Origin: Erigeron canadensis
Taxonomy: Eukaryota > Streptophyta > Magnoliopsida > Asterales > Asteraceae
Length of the DNA: 64,000 nt
Direction of reading: 5' to 3'
Assembly (NCBI RefSeq): GCF_010389155.1
Contig: NC_057763.1
Span: 32,780,645-32,844,644 of the forward strand
The translations under genes were made by a program, and so were the position numbers. Below the pieces are notes generated by a model. The model was not told the origin of the DNA. It searched no databases and saw only the letters and a list, made by a program, of their open reading frames with translations. Shown here piece after piece: positions 23,054 to 35,322 of this stretch. The stretch's first letter is position 1; each line of letters begins with the position of its first letter.

Positions 23054-23228
23054 TGTTAATGACAGCCTTAAGGGCTGTCAATATTAATTAATTTGATGCG
23101 TTAAAATTTGTATTTTGTCTTGCAAAAATTCAAAGGGGCGGTTATTAATATATAAAGTACTACTTTTTTATGCGTGTAATAAGCATTAATGACAACCCTT
23201 GTCATTATCATTTTCCTACTATTAATGG
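23054..23228. mobile_element. MITE with GACAGCC hairpin ends
   Basis: GTTAATGACAGCCTTAAGGGCTGTC near the left end is mirrored by CATTAATGACAACCCTTGTCATTATC near the right end. A second, interrupted copy flanks the long-TIR element at 32108-33359 and serves as its filled target. Confidence 0.55.
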
Positions 23229-23243
23229 CCTAACGAACATACA

Positions 23244-23562
23244 TCTATACTGTCTAAAAAACAAACCATTTTTTTTCTCTTAAACTTTCTACCTTTGAAA
23301 TACCAAATATACCCTTCTCTTTTATTCACTAATTTAAACACCTTCATATAATACAGATATAATACCTTTAATAAAATAATATACAATATAGATCCTCCAA
23401 CACTTAAAATAACTACAATACCACCTTTAACATCAACTACTTTTATATTCACCACCATCGTCGCCCCCATTACTGTCCCCACTGTCGTCCCACCACCGTC
23501 ACCACCACCACCTCCGCCATCATTACCCACACCGTCGTTGCATTACGCAGGCATAAATCTAG
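23244..23562 (+). mobile_element. Non-autonomous Helitron
   Basis: Starts TCTATACTGTC after an A and ends AAATCTAG before a T, with the potential hairpin GTTGCATTACGCAGGC close to the 3' end. AT-rich 5' half, CACCACC/CCGCC-rich 3' half. No coding. The best preserved of this family in the window, with 34073-34407. Confidence 0.7.
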
Positions 23563-25569
23563 TTACAATAAAACAATATATATTTTTAAGACAAAATATT
23601 CCATGTCCTGGTTACATTCCCCTCACTTCTTTTTGGTCCCAATCCAACAAGTTATTATCTTTTACTTTAAGAATTAAGTGATGGAAAAGCCAACCAATAA
23701 CTTTTCAAGGTCTTTGTCATATTAGCCTCTTTTTTTTCTCTTCTTCTTCATTCACGGGGACCAATCCAATAATTGCATTTATATTAGAAATGGACGTACG
23801 TACAATATTCGATATGTTTTAAAACGTCTTTGATTTGTATACACTTTGCTCGTGTTGACAGTGTTGACACAATTATATCATACTTCACTTTGATAAGCCC
23901 CCTTGTGACTAAAGAAAAATATGTAACTAGCTAGGTGCAATTAGGCAATACAAATATCGGTTTTGGTTTTGGCTTTGGCTTTAGAAGACGAGGACGTTTA
24001 ATAGGACATCTATTCGTGTTGAACTTGAAAACCATTACTAGTTAATAGGACATCTATTCGTGTAACTTGGTCTGTGTTTGATATGTATAAACATAAAACA
24101 TGTTCCTCTTTGTGGTAAAATTATAGGTTTTTTAACTCTTTAATACTCCGTAATAAACATTTGGTTTCGAAATTAATTATGTTACATTACAATATCGAAA
24201 CAAATCAGATTGATGCAAAAGCCAAATGTTTGAGCCCAACGTGCAACCAATAGGGGAAGTGAAACGAAAGGGAATAAGTTGATATCACAACGCAAACATT
24301 TTAAATTTTAAAGTATATGATTGATTGATGTATCTATGAATTATAAAATTTGACATGAAGTTGATACTGACAGACAGATTGTGATATTATATTGAAATGA
24401 AACGAAAAAGTCATATTCTACTATCAATGAACATTTATACAAATACTAGTACAGTACTTCAAATCATATTGGAAAAGTTCACATAATATCAATACTTTAA
24501 TATTTTTTTCATTTACTGGTATTTGAAATACTATAAGGAATGTTGTTCATAGTTGTCAAAGTATATCAAGATTTTCAACTCTTGGTTGAAGATGACGTAT
24601 TATATAATAAATCATATATCATATGAGAACTCAATTTATAAATAACAAAAACTTACAAATTTTATCGAATACATACTAGAAGGTAGATAAGAAATGTACT
24701 CTTTTTACTATTTTATGAAATAAACAGAATGCCTTTGTAACAATGGGTGCTTTACACCATTAAGGGAGTGTAGTGTATCAAAGTTGAACCGACACATTTT
24801 AGCTCATAGTTGGCTAAATATACAATTTTGCTCCTTAAAGTCTAGTCAACTGTGAATGTTGGTCCCTTTTAGTTTGTACAACTATAGGTCTTACCGTCTT
24901 AGTACCCCTACTCAAATCATTTATGAATCTTGATTTGTGACAATTGAGTCCCTTTTTAAAAACATATGGTACTCTAACTTTGACTTATGATAACGTCGTA
25001 TCCATTCAACTACTTTAATTCCGGTCCTTCCGGATGCTACTCTTTCTAATTAAAATGATTTGGGTCCATATCCAACATTTTGTGTCCAACTACTTTAAAA
25101 TCTTTTAAAGGAAAAAGGCCCATTTCCCATAAATGTATGTGTACAACTCTACATTGTCTTCTTCTTTTTTCATATTTGGTTTGGTGGTGTTTTATGTAAC
25201 TTAACTTAAGACTTAAGATAGTTAGATTTTGGACAATATAAGATTATACTCGTAACTAGCATTCGGCTTTAGAAACCCATTTTGGACCTAAAAATAGAAT
25301 TTAAGTCAATCAATGGATTACTAACTTTTGACCACACCGAACATTAACGCGAGGTCAAAGAATATATGCATAAAGATTTATTTTAGGTTCAAAAGTAAAT
25401 ATGTTGTCTAAAAATAACATTGCTTACTTCATGGGTTTGAAAACCAAACCACCAGACCAGAATCAAAAGTTGAACAGCCCTTTTTTGTTGAGCATATGAT
25501 GTCCATAAGACCATAACCTTAATTTTTGACTCCGGAGTTCTTCTAAAAATAGTTCTTACTGTAAAAATA
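23563..25569. other. Intergenic, nothing recognised
   Basis: AT-rich, no coding frame or repeat end that I can place. Confidence 0.45.
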
Positions 25570-25708
25570 GGGAAATGATTATTTCTCCTAAAATAATCCT
25601 AACTATTAAATGAAGACATGTAGCAAAATCAAAGGCAAGATTAGAAAAGAGAATTAGTGGATTTTAAAAAGATTTTTAGGTTAATTTTTAAAAAGATATA
25701 TCATTTTC
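25570..25708. mobile_element. MITE with GGAAATGAT ends, copy A
   Basis: GGAAATGATTATTTCTCC at the left and GATATATCATTTTC at the right form imperfect inverted ends. The inner segment GCAAGATTAGAAAAGAGAAT matches the reverse complement of the copy at 61037-61199. Confidence 0.5.
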
Positions 25709-26376
25709 AATATCATTAATCTACAATTTGCTCTCTATTCTCACTCTAGTAAGAATTATCTCTCTCTAAACACACATTCAAACACCTGTCTTTACCCACA
25801 CTTCTGCTTAATCAATATTAATTCACCTTCTAATCACAATAACTTAATATTAACATCTTGACATATTGTGGCAAAATAAACATTCTATTTAAGGGAAAAG
25901 TGGCAATAAACTTTTCCTTGACATGACATAAAAGATGAAACTTAATCAAACATCATTCATGTCCACGACAAAGAATGTGAATTGGTGGTTAAAAATCGGC
26001 AATCTGATATCAGCTTTTTTATATTGAGATTCAGACATCTTATCTTAAATAAAAGTAAATCTGCTTGTAATAGTATGTCAATCAATCATATGGTGCCCAA
26101 ATGTCATTCTCTTAAAATACTAAATGATCCTTTTAGTGGCCTTTTTAGGCGCGATTATTCGAATTATTTAGGTTCTGATGGATTTGCTCTCTCGTGAGGG
26201 TGTGTTTGACGCATAGAGTGAAAAGTAAAAACCATTCGTAGAGAAGTGTTGTTTGTTTAACAAAACTTTTAGAAGTTAAGCAAATAAACCTACAAAGCTC
26301 CATCTAGTTTTTATTGGAGATATTTTAAGGGTCCATATAGCTACACTACATTCCATTCCATGTATGAGAAATTTTT
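25709..26376. other. Intergenic, nothing recognised
   Basis: A 71-codon frame at 25982-26197 has no recognisable domain; I do not call it a gene. Confidence 0.4.
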
Positions 26377-26389
26377 ACACTTCTAAATT

Positions 26390-26457
26390 CTGATGTAGAC
26401 TCGACCACTTGGGCCGACCTTAGGACAACACCCCTCCTAAAGTGCAATGGAGGTCAT
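26390..26457 (-). repeat. 68-bp insertion with 13-bp target duplication
   Basis: ACACTTCTAAATT occurs at 26377-26389 and 26458-26470, exactly flanking a 68-bp GC-richer insert. On the minus strand the insert contains GGCCCAAGTGGTCGAGTC, which resembles a pol III A box. Possibly a very short or internally deleted SINE. Confidence 0.55.
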
Positions 26458-26821
26458 ACACTTCTAAATTTACATATTTACTTTGAACTTTGAAGGGCTA
26501 AGACTGTGTATATTCTATCTCGTGTATATTTCGTTCATGACAAGATCAAGTATAATTATATATTATTGTCATTTTCATATTATGCTGATGGGATATCATT
26601 GGTAAATCATTTTGTTTCTTTTTATAAGGCTAGCATTTCTCTTAGATCAATCATACGAATCATCTCATTAATTACGAAAACTATGAATCAAGTTTGAAAA
26701 TTGGCGTCGTAGGAAATGAAGAGATGATCCAAGACAAGTTTTTACCGTAATGGACCTTCAAGCGAGAGGTTTTCCAAAATCGGTAATTCTGGAGGGCTTG
26801 TCGCTCGTATGCATATGAGTT

Positions 26822-26964
26822 TTTTTTTAAAGGCAGCAACAGATAAAAGGCTAACACCCCCACGCGAATGCACATTTGCATATGGCAGGATTCGAACCTG
26901 AGACCCCCCAGAAGGAAACCACTTTGTGAAAAACCCCCTAACCACTGGGCTAACACCCCAATGG
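26822..26964 (-). repeat. tRNA-derived SINE, minus orientation
   Basis: On the minus strand: A-box-like TTAGCCCAGTGGTTAGGGG, B box CAGGTTCGAATCCTGCC, and an A-run tail at its 3' end (T-run at 26821-26829). Flanked by CGTATGCATATGAGT (from 26806) and CGTATGCATGAGT (from 26965), a duplication with a 2-bp difference. Confidence 0.75.
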
Positions 26965-26982
26965 CGTATGCATGAGTTACCT

Positions 26983-27055
26983 TTTGCTATTGGGCAACTC
27001 CAGGACCTCCAGGTAGCCGGAGCCTTTTGCTATTGGGTAACTCCAGGTAACCGGA
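26983..27055 (+). repeat. Duplicated 40-bp segment
   Basis: CCTTTTGCTATTGGGYAACTCCAGG followed by a CCGG-containing stretch occurs twice in tandem. Confidence 0.7.
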
Positions 27056-28471
27056 CATTAATTTATTTCTTCCATTATTAAAAAAAAAAGTCAGTGTCAT
27101 TATTTAGATTTAAGAATTATAGTAATTAATAAATGAATAACAACGTACCCTAAGAATGATAAAAACAAAAACATGAAATTGGGGACCAACACTCATCAAA
27201 GTACCCTTATTCTTTATTGTGTAAATGGTGGAGGCCATGGTTTTCTTTGAAGTGGTTTTCCTCATTCATTGCATTCACATGTCTTTTACAATCCCTTATT
27301 CTTTAGTGCCCTTCACATGTCTTGTTTTTTCAAGATATAAACCTGGTCAAACTACCCTTTTGTTTGACTTTTAACCCACAACCCCAAATTTTACCACAGT
27401 CTTCACTCTTTTTGCACTTTTACCCTTTGACCAACGCCTTGTATATAAACGAATACATTTGATAAAGTGAATATGCTTAAACATATACTTAAAAATTCAA
27501 AGATTGCCATAAATATAATACTCATATTCACATATAAAACTATTGGTAGGAGACTAGGTACAATGTAGATTCTGCTATAGAGCTATTTACCCTTCTACCA
27601 TCCATATACAACAACAAAGATGCTCGGTAGTGTCATGAGCAAAAACATAAAGAAGGTATAATGCAAACAACCAACACCAACTAATAAGTTTAAAAAAAGT
27701 CACATAACAAATGAAATAAAATATTAAGAACGATTAAAAGAATTTATTGATGAAATTGTTTAACAAAAAAAAAGGAAAATAAAAAGCCCCCAAAGTATAA
27801 CTGATCCAATACATCTAAGGCCTACCCAACCTACTTCTTCCTCCAAAAGTTACTCTTTTTTTTATTCTTTTTTGTATATATCTTCATCTTCACATATATA
27901 CACAAAGGGCATATCCATAACCAGAACAAAGCCATTGGGAAGCCCACTTGTAATTACATTTGGTACATGCTATTATCTCAAATGGAAGAACACACAACAG
28001 GATAGGGGTGAATAGGCTAATGATAAGGGGGTGAAAATGAGAATTCTAAAGAAAAAAAAAGCTAACATTTTGATGGGAAAAGAATGAGGGGTGTCGAAAA
28101 TCGCTACTTGTGATCCATAAGAGCATGAGGTTGTGATCATATAGAGGGAGGGAGGGGCTGGGGGATTTCAATAAATGGAATTCTTAAGTTTTAACATCTG
28201 CAAAGGTCAAGGTAAAACTTACTAATCTAACCATCTCTAGCTCTCACTGGCTTTGGAATGTGGCTGTTGACTACGGATGAAATTATTGTGTCTTTTTATG
28301 TAATAGTGATACAAAAGATGCAGGAGATGTGAGATGTTCATGTCACAGGTAAAAACCGGGGTGTGATGAAAAGGAAATTACCATTATCACACGTTGTATG
28401 GCGGTAGTTGGAAGGCGGGAACAACATTACCATTATGTCCTCCATCAATGACTAATAACTGTTGATTTTAT
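27056..28471. other. Intergenic, including the TTL 3' flank
   Basis: No additional gene. The 3' UTR of the TTL gene lies at the right end, on the minus strand; its polyadenylation site is not obvious. Confidence 0.45.
28146..28164 (+). other. G-quadruplex motif
   Basis: Four runs of three or more G with short loops: GGGAGGGAGGGGCTGGGGG. It lies about 310 bp downstream of the TTL stop codon, on the strand opposite to the TTL transcript. Confidence 0.6.
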
Positions 28472-31400
28472 TCACAAGCTGTAATGGCGGACAGATGATT
28501 CCAACACTTCTCGACATGGGCATACCATCTCCTTCATTCGATTGCCCTTTTTGTAAATCTTGATAGTTGGTACAATTCTGACATTCTCAACATTTGCTAC
28601 TGCCGGGCTCTCTTCAATATCAACCTTTATGTTATAAGGAAACAATTATTCACGAATGGATGTAAATCACTTGCTTTTGTTTGCAAAAATAAAAATAAAA
28701 AAATGGAAGAGTCATGTTTACACATGTGCAAATAGATCCCAGCATATGTGTGCGTATGTTTGCTTCCAAGTAACAATAATCAAAACTTTTAATGTTCCAC
28801 AAGTCTTCTTTCACTAAAGAACCCCCAACAGTTTTTCCTCCTAAAAATAGTACACTAAACATAAAGAGGATGGTTGATTGTTTGTACCTTGAGAAAATTT
28901 ATGGATGGATAGCGAGTGCATAAGGTGTCAAGAAACGGAGATATTTGCTTGCATTGAAGATCGGATGTTGTTTTGAAAAGAACAACTGAGGCTCCTACAA
29001 TTTAAAGTTAAAATATCAGAAAAGAGTTTAAAACTAAAGCAAAAAAAAGTAGAACACTAAACAAAGAATAGAGAACAAACCTGTTGAAGCAACTGCAGCT
29101 TTGAACTGCTCAAGATTATTAATCAATTCAACTTCGCCACCAAATTTCATATTATATACTTCTTCTCCCCGGGATTTCTTTAATGCAACTTGAGCATGAA
29201 ATAAAGATTCAGCTATATCATTGTTATCCGGAAGGTCTCTTCTCAAAACCTCATAATCTCTCACCGATTCAGCCCATCGTTCAAGCTTCAACGCATATAA
29301 CCCCAAATCAAATTCAAATAGTACTAAATTTACATTCTCTAATATGAACAGTAAAACAAGGTGTCACTAATAAAATATATACCTTACTATAAGTAGCGGC
29401 CCTTCGAAGAAGTGCTTTTGTGTAATTTGGATGAATAAGAAGTGCTTGATTGCAATCATCAAGAGATCTTTCAAATTGCATAAGCTTAAACCAACAAGCT
29501 GCTCGATTGCAATACAGAATTGGATTTGAGGGATCAAGTCTAAGCCCTTCACCATAAGCAGAACAGGCTTCTGTGAATCTTTCTGACTTGAAAAGATCAT
29601 TCCCACGAGCTCGAGATCTACAAAACGACCTAATGTTTTGAAGCGAAACCGCAACCTCAACGTTTCTAGGATCAATATGTGCTGATTTCTCAATTGAAGT
29701 AACTGCATTCTCAAATCTTGAAAAAGCAACAAAAAAAAAAAAGAAAGAAAAGAAATCAGTTCGAATCTTTCACATGGACAGCGTTTAAAGAGTAAACTTT
29801 GATGTAAATGCAAGCTCACCTTCCTAATGACATGTCAATTTGAGCATGAACAAACAAAAGGTATTGCTCAGAAAGCATCCCAAAAAACTTCACTTGAGAA
29901 CATGAAATGCTACTAGGTGCCTCAAACTTAGGCATACTTGAAATGACCAAATCTGCATCATCTAATTGACGAAGCTTCAATAATGCTTCGGCTTTGCAGG
30001 CATATAGCTATAAATTTAATATTAACACATTTAGTTTTCATTATAACAATACTAGTAATGATCTGATAAAAAACTTCCCAACTAATTCGGCTTACCTGAG
30101 GACATGAGTCTGCTCCAGATGAGATTGCAGCTTCACTTTCCCGCAGCACACCAGCCCAATCTCGTACTCTTCTAGAATCGGTACACTTACTCAAATGCTT
30201 CTCCACTACTTGCAACTTTTGAGCCTCTTTTAAGTCAGGTTGCTGCCCTTGAAAATGAAGGTGTCTCCTTGCACTTTCAAGCTGTCCTAAACTGCCATTG
30301 CTTACATTAATTAGAATCAAGTATTTACATTTTTCTTATGTTAAAAACTTCGGTAATTTTTCTTATCGATTGCACTCTTGATCATGCTCAAGAACATCAT
30401 CGTAACTACAAAAACCAAGATCTAAATCAGCATTATAACCCAAATACATTTCATTTTACAAGATCAAATTCAACAATCCATCCAACCTAACTAGAACATA
30501 TAGTATATCTTTGGAAACTAAAACTAATCAAGCAAGCAAAACACACAAATATATACAACCAACCATAACCAAAAAAATAAGTACAAAAGTCAACTCATGA
30601 ACTTTGGATCTAAAAAAAAGTGCATGAATAAGTTTCATTTATTGAGAAAAACTTAGTATAACAAAAACATATGCATATAAATATACATACACATACATAT
30701 ACATATAAAGTTTGGAACTTTATGCAAAAATTTCATGAACTCACCTAATAAGAAGAGATCCTAAACGTTGATGAGCTCTAACATATCCAGAATCCAACTT
30801 GATAGCTTCATCACATTCTTTCACAGCTTCATTAAACCTCTTCAAACACATCAATGCGGCTGCACGGTTACAATGGTAGGCTGCATTCACAGGTGATAAT
30901 GAAATTGCTTTATCATAATAACTCAATGCTTCTAAAAAATGCCCTTTTTTATACTCTTCATTCCCTAATCTTTTCAAATCTTCTGGATCCATTGATAACC
31001 TTCTAGAACTTGAAATGCCCATTACATGGGTCTCACTTTTAGTCTGTCCTGACCCGGATCCGGATCCGGATCCTGACCCACCTCGCATTATACTACCATG
31101 ACCATAATTTCCAGTGCCTAAACTTAACACATCTGGTTTGGAGCTCCGGTTAGCCATCATACCAGTTTTTAAGACCCGACCCGATGGACAAATATTTCCG
31201 GCCGGAAGTACATTCACCGGCGGTGAAGTAGCCGAGCTACCACCGGTAAAAATCTGTGCATGACCCGAATCAACCCGGGTATGACCCGGTTTAGTTTTAC
31301 CGGAAAATGTCGGTGTCGGTGAACTGTCCACCGACAACTCACCGGAATGAGTGTTGTTAGTTCCGCCGGAATCTGTCTTTTTTGCACCAGAGCCAGAACC

Positions 31401-31634
31401 AACTTGTAACCCGTTTCCAGTCCGACCCGAAACTGACCCGGATGAGCTAGAGCTACTACTAATCGTTGGCCCAGCGCGTAACGGTGAAATGGGTGAGCCC
31501 GAACCCGACCCAATACCCAGATTGAGTTCCCTGAAATCAGGTTTATTGGTATTATCGCCGCCGTCGCCGGAGATATTAAGTGACTGTTTAAGACGATCGG
31601 AAACTGTAGTATTAAACCCTAACTCCGGCGACAT
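28472..31634 (-). CDS. TTL protein: TPR repeats plus thioredoxin-like domain
   Basis: Plant co-chaperone-like scaffold of the Arabidopsis TTL1-TTL4 family, implicated in osmotic-stress, ABA and brassinosteroid responses. Exons on the minus strand: 31634-30745, 30291-30096, 30007-29820, 29716-29383, 29285-29081, 28994-28888, 28624-28472. All are GT-AG and in frame, giving 690 residues, close to family length (about 690-700). Residues 1-210 are low-complexity Ser/Gly/Pro with a GS run encoded by repeated GGATCC. First TPR block from about residue 215 ([20 protein letters not shown]), more TPRs in the middle ([20 protein letters not shown]). The C-terminal thioredoxin-like domain runs from about residue 595 to the end ([23 protein letters not shown]). 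The redox CxxC is absent (SDLQCKQIS at that place), as known for TTLs. Exon 2 acceptor is the least certain: it gives Ser where relatives usually have Arg. Confidence 0.95.
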
Positions 31635-32098
31635 TTTCTTGGCAGAAGATTAATAAAGATTAGACCTTTTTTAATGCCCACAAAATAAAAGTGATAAAGA
31701 TTGAAACTTTATTACTATATAAGTAATGGGTATATATAATATATATAATAATCTTTCATAAATGTATAAGATAAAGAGTTTTATTATTGTTATAATTATT
31801 ATTATTAAGTAACGGGGGTGTGGTTGAAATTAATAAAAATATACAACCACTAAAAGAGACTACAACATTAGAGAAACATATAGATACAGAGAGATATAAG
31901 AAGAAGATGAAGCAGAAGAAGAAAAGAAAAAAGAGATGGGGATCTTGTGATTTAAAGGGAGAAGTAAAGAATGATGAATGTGAAATGGTTCAAGATAGAG
32001 AGAGAAAAAAATTTAATTTTATTATTATATAATATTATAATATAAATGATAAAATATTTATTAAAATATTATGAGTGTTGTTAATGACAGTCCGTCCA
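31635..32098 (-). promoter_or_regulatory. Upstream region and leader of the TTL gene
   Basis: On the TTL strand it holds a long CT-rich stretch (reverse of the AGAAGAAGA tract at 31896-31935) typical of plant leaders, and AT-rich sequence around it. No TATA box can be fixed. The left edge overlaps the interrupted MITE at about 32065. Confidence 0.35.
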
Positions 32099-32107
32099 TA
32101 TTAATTA

Positions 32108-33359
32108 TGGTAAATTATAAAAATCAGACTTGGGGTTTGTTCGAAACTGCACTAATTACACCTACAATTTAAATATTACGCGAGACATACCCAACGTTGT
32201 TAAAAACTTACACTGACCATACCTATTGCTGACGGTTGTTTATTTGGCCGTTAAGTCAAGTCACATGTCGTGCATGTGAGGTATCAAAATCGTAATTTCT
32301 AGTATACTTCAGGTATCATTTGTGTAATTTACCCTAATAAAAAATTATTAAAAATTTTAGAGTTTTATTTATACTTCAATTATTGAGTTGGGTAGATATG
32401 AAAAAGAGAAAAAAAAGAAAATAATTTAATTATGAAAAAAAGGTTTTTTTTTAATGAAAAATGTATCGAGAAAAATAATTGATACAAGAATACATTTATT
32501 ATTATATATATCATTATTATTTTGTTATATGTGTATAGTGATTATAACAATGATGATAACCATAAAAACCACTAAAATTTTACTTTTATATCATTATTAT
32601 TATTTTATTTTTTATGATTTATTCTATTTGATAGAAACCTATATATAAAAAGATACAAAACAATTTTTTTTTTAAAAAAGCAATATAACTTTTTTCATAT
32701 GGTTTTTGTCATCCCCTGAGATTAGAAAGATAAAGCAAAGTTGAAGACTCGTTACGTTTTTAAAATATTTCTCAAATTAGCAATATGTAGCATTTTAGGT
32801 TTGGAGTTCCAGAGAAAAACATGTTTTTTGTTTTGTGCATCCATCTTGGATGCATATTTTTCAAAATGATGCATCCAATAAAAAACGTGATTTTTCCGAT
32901 TTTGATGGATCAATGTGTTGTTAAACACTTAAATAATGATAAATACTTATGCACTATGTTACTTTTATGGACTTTTAATACATCAAAATGATGTATCTAA
33001 GTGTTCTCAATGTTCTTATTTTAAGAGTGTTCTTGCCGGAGTGTTACCCTATATATATGAAATTTAATATAGAATTTCTACCCACTTTAATAATTGAAAT
33101 ATAAGTATAATAATCTTGATAATTTTTTATTAGAGTAAATTACACAAATGATACATGAAGTATACGCGAAATTACAATTTCGATACCTCACATGCAAGGC
33201 ACGTGACTTGACTTAACGGTCAAATAGACGACCATCAGCGATAGGTATGGTCAGTGTAAGTTTTTGACAACGATAGGTATGTCTTGCGTAATTTTTAAAT
33301 TGTAGGTATGACCAGTGTAGTTTCGAACAAACCTCTGGTATGATTTTTGTAATTTACCC
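32108..33359. mobile_element. MULE-like element with about 295-bp inverted repeats
   Basis: The left 32108-32400 and the right 33063-33359 are inverted copies (ends GGTAAATTATAAAAATC and, reversed, GGGTAAATTACAAAAATC; inner match down to TTCAATTATT...GGGTAGA). The flanks share a 9-bp duplication TATTAATTA (32099-32107 and 33360-33368). The related repeat at 23054 shows the unoccupied sequence AATATTAATTAATTTGATG. Alternatively the halves are two separate 230-bp MITEs, each with its own short ends, but the homology running about 70 bp beyond those inner ends favours one element. Confidence 0.6.
32800..33047 (-). mobile_element. Fragment of the CCGGAGTGTTACCCT element family
   Basis: 32930-33047 is the inverted counterpart of 56289-56400: GGATCAATGTGTTGTTAAAC...ATGCACTATGTTA...CCGGAGTGTTACCCT. 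Only this end is clear. It sits in the middle of the long-TIR element, probably a later insertion. Confidence 0.5.
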
Positions 33360-33368
33360 TATTAATTA

Positions 33369-34072
33369 ATTTGATACATTAAAATTTATATTTTGTCTCG
33401 CGAAAATTTATATCGACACATGTACTTTTAATTTTATCATTTTGTTAATAGTTCTTTTTAGTTGTATATAAATTCAATTTTCTTATTAGACTTACAATTA
33501 AATTTTAACTCTTGGCTTATTAATACAAAAGACATTATAACCTTATTTTGATTGATCGTATTCTCATTAATAAATTGTTTTTTTTTTCTTTATTACATAA
33601 AGACTTCAAAAATTTTACGATATGAAATCACAAGGCTATCTGTCATCATCTACTATGCTTACGAGTTTCGATTTTGATGTGGTTCTAGTTATTTAAGGTA
33701 AATCCAAAACTTTAACTAAAAATATATTATATTTATCATTACTGTTTATTACAATTTAGCTGTGATCATCGATTTACTTTAACCACAATTTTTTTCATAC
33801 GCACGATGGATGTATGAGACGTATTCGAATTTCTTTATGATACAATCTATATAGCTACTGTACATCGTACGGATATTAAGACTAGTATATATATATACAC
33901 ACGGATATTGAAAACATTTTGATGTTTTGATGAAAATCATTGGTCAAGATTCGAAAATCTTATTTAAATTTGGTTCATTGATTTTAATTAATAGTCAAGA
34001 TCATCAACTTTAGTAGTAAAGTTGATATTAATTTTAGAATATCTCAATCCTATATATACACATACATCTTTA
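33369..34072. other. Intergenic; right flank of an interrupted MITE
   Basis: 33361-33430 continues the repeat seen at 23080-23140 (ATTAATTTGATRCRTTAAA). The rest holds nothing I recognise. Confidence 0.45.
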
Positions 34073-34407
34073 TCTATATATATATATATATATACTATCT
34101 AATAAAACAAAGCATCATTTTTTCCCTTAAACTTTCTATCTTTGAAAAACCAAAAATATCATTCTCCTTTATTCACTAATTTAAACATCTTCCTCAAATA
34201 TACCTATAATATCCTTAATGAAATAATTTACAGTATAGATACCCAAACACTTAAAATAACTACATATCACCTTTAACATCAACTACGTTTACATTCACCA
34301 CTATCGTCGCCCCCATCACCGTCCCACTGTCGCCCCTACGTCGTCACGACCACCACCTCCGTCATCACTACACTCGCCACCGTCGAATTGTACGAACATA
34401 AGTCTAG
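34073..34407 (+). mobile_element. Non-autonomous Helitron
   Basis: Starts TCTATATATA after an A, passes through CTATCTAATAAAACAAAG, and ends ATAAGTCTAG before a T. CACC/CGTC-rich 3' half as in 23244-23562. Confidence 0.7.
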
Positions 34408-34411
34408 TACC

Positions 34412-34592
34412 TTATAAAGCAAATCTTTTTTTTTTCTCCTTAAACTTTCTGTATTTAAAAAGAAAAAATACTCTTATTTCTATACTACCCTTATAGCTCA
34501 CACCATCAAATATCTTCATCACCCTTTACTACACTACCTTTACATTAATAACCACATCACCATCACCCGCTACCGCATTACGCGGGTACCCC
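34412..34592 (+). mobile_element. Degraded Helitron fragment
   Basis: Immediately follows the previous Helitron and resembles its 5' body (CTTAAACTTTCTGTATTT) and 3' hairpin (ACCGCATTACGCGGGTA), but the terminal CTAG is lost. Confidence 0.5.
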
Positions 34593-34967
34593 TTCCGTTT
34601 ATATTTATGTTTATTAATATTTTTAGTTTATAGTTTACTATTAAAACCTTCAATAAATGTTGCTCAAATTGTCATTTGATCTGTTTTTAAATTTAATATT
34701 TATATTTATGTTATGTTTTGTTAAATTGGGACAAAAACAAATACATGAATGAAAATATTAAAGACTAATGAACAAAAATGGTTATATACATGAATTTTAA
34801 ATAACTTTGACATTCAAACAAGAAAAGAAATTGCTAAATGACTAATTGAGAATCTTTTTCATTAACTTTTATATGAATTCGGTGTATAATGAGTTAATAA
34901 TGAAATATGCTTAGATTATACGCAATGTGAGTAGTTTGAATACGATTCCACTTTATAACGCTTATTA

Positions 34968-35319
34968 GGTGTTTGGTATGATGGAATGGAAGTACGAGAA
35001 AGAGGATGAGAAAGACTTCTCTTGTTTGTTTGCGACAAAGGAAGAGAATGAGAAAGGAGAAAGGGGAATCAATTTCATTCTCTTCATTCTCTACAAATTG
35101 TAAAGAATGGGTGAGAATGGAAAAATTTTTTTTTTTTTTGAAGATGTTATACGTAATAAATGTATTATTATTTAAAATTCTATTTTTTTATATATATTCA
35201 TTCACTGTGGCTACCAAACAACGGAATCCATTCTCTTTCCAAATATTCATTCTCTTTCTCACTATTTCCATTCTCTATTACATTTCCATTCTCTATGATT
35301 CCCTCCTACCAAACACCCC
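34968..35319. mobile_element. Tourist-like MITE (PIF/Harbinger type)
   Basis: Ends GGTGTTTGGTATGATGGAAT and, reversed, GGGTGTTTGGTAGGAGGGAAT, flanked by TTA (34965-34967 and 35320-35322). The 352-bp body has GAGAATGAGAAA-type purine tracts with their complement near the other end. A 106-codon frame across it is accidental. Confidence 0.8.
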
Positions 35320-35322
35320 TTA

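Noticed and set aside
31351..31653. 100-codon plus-strand frame opposite TTL exon 1
   Set aside because: Shadow of the Ser/Gly-rich TTL coding sequence.
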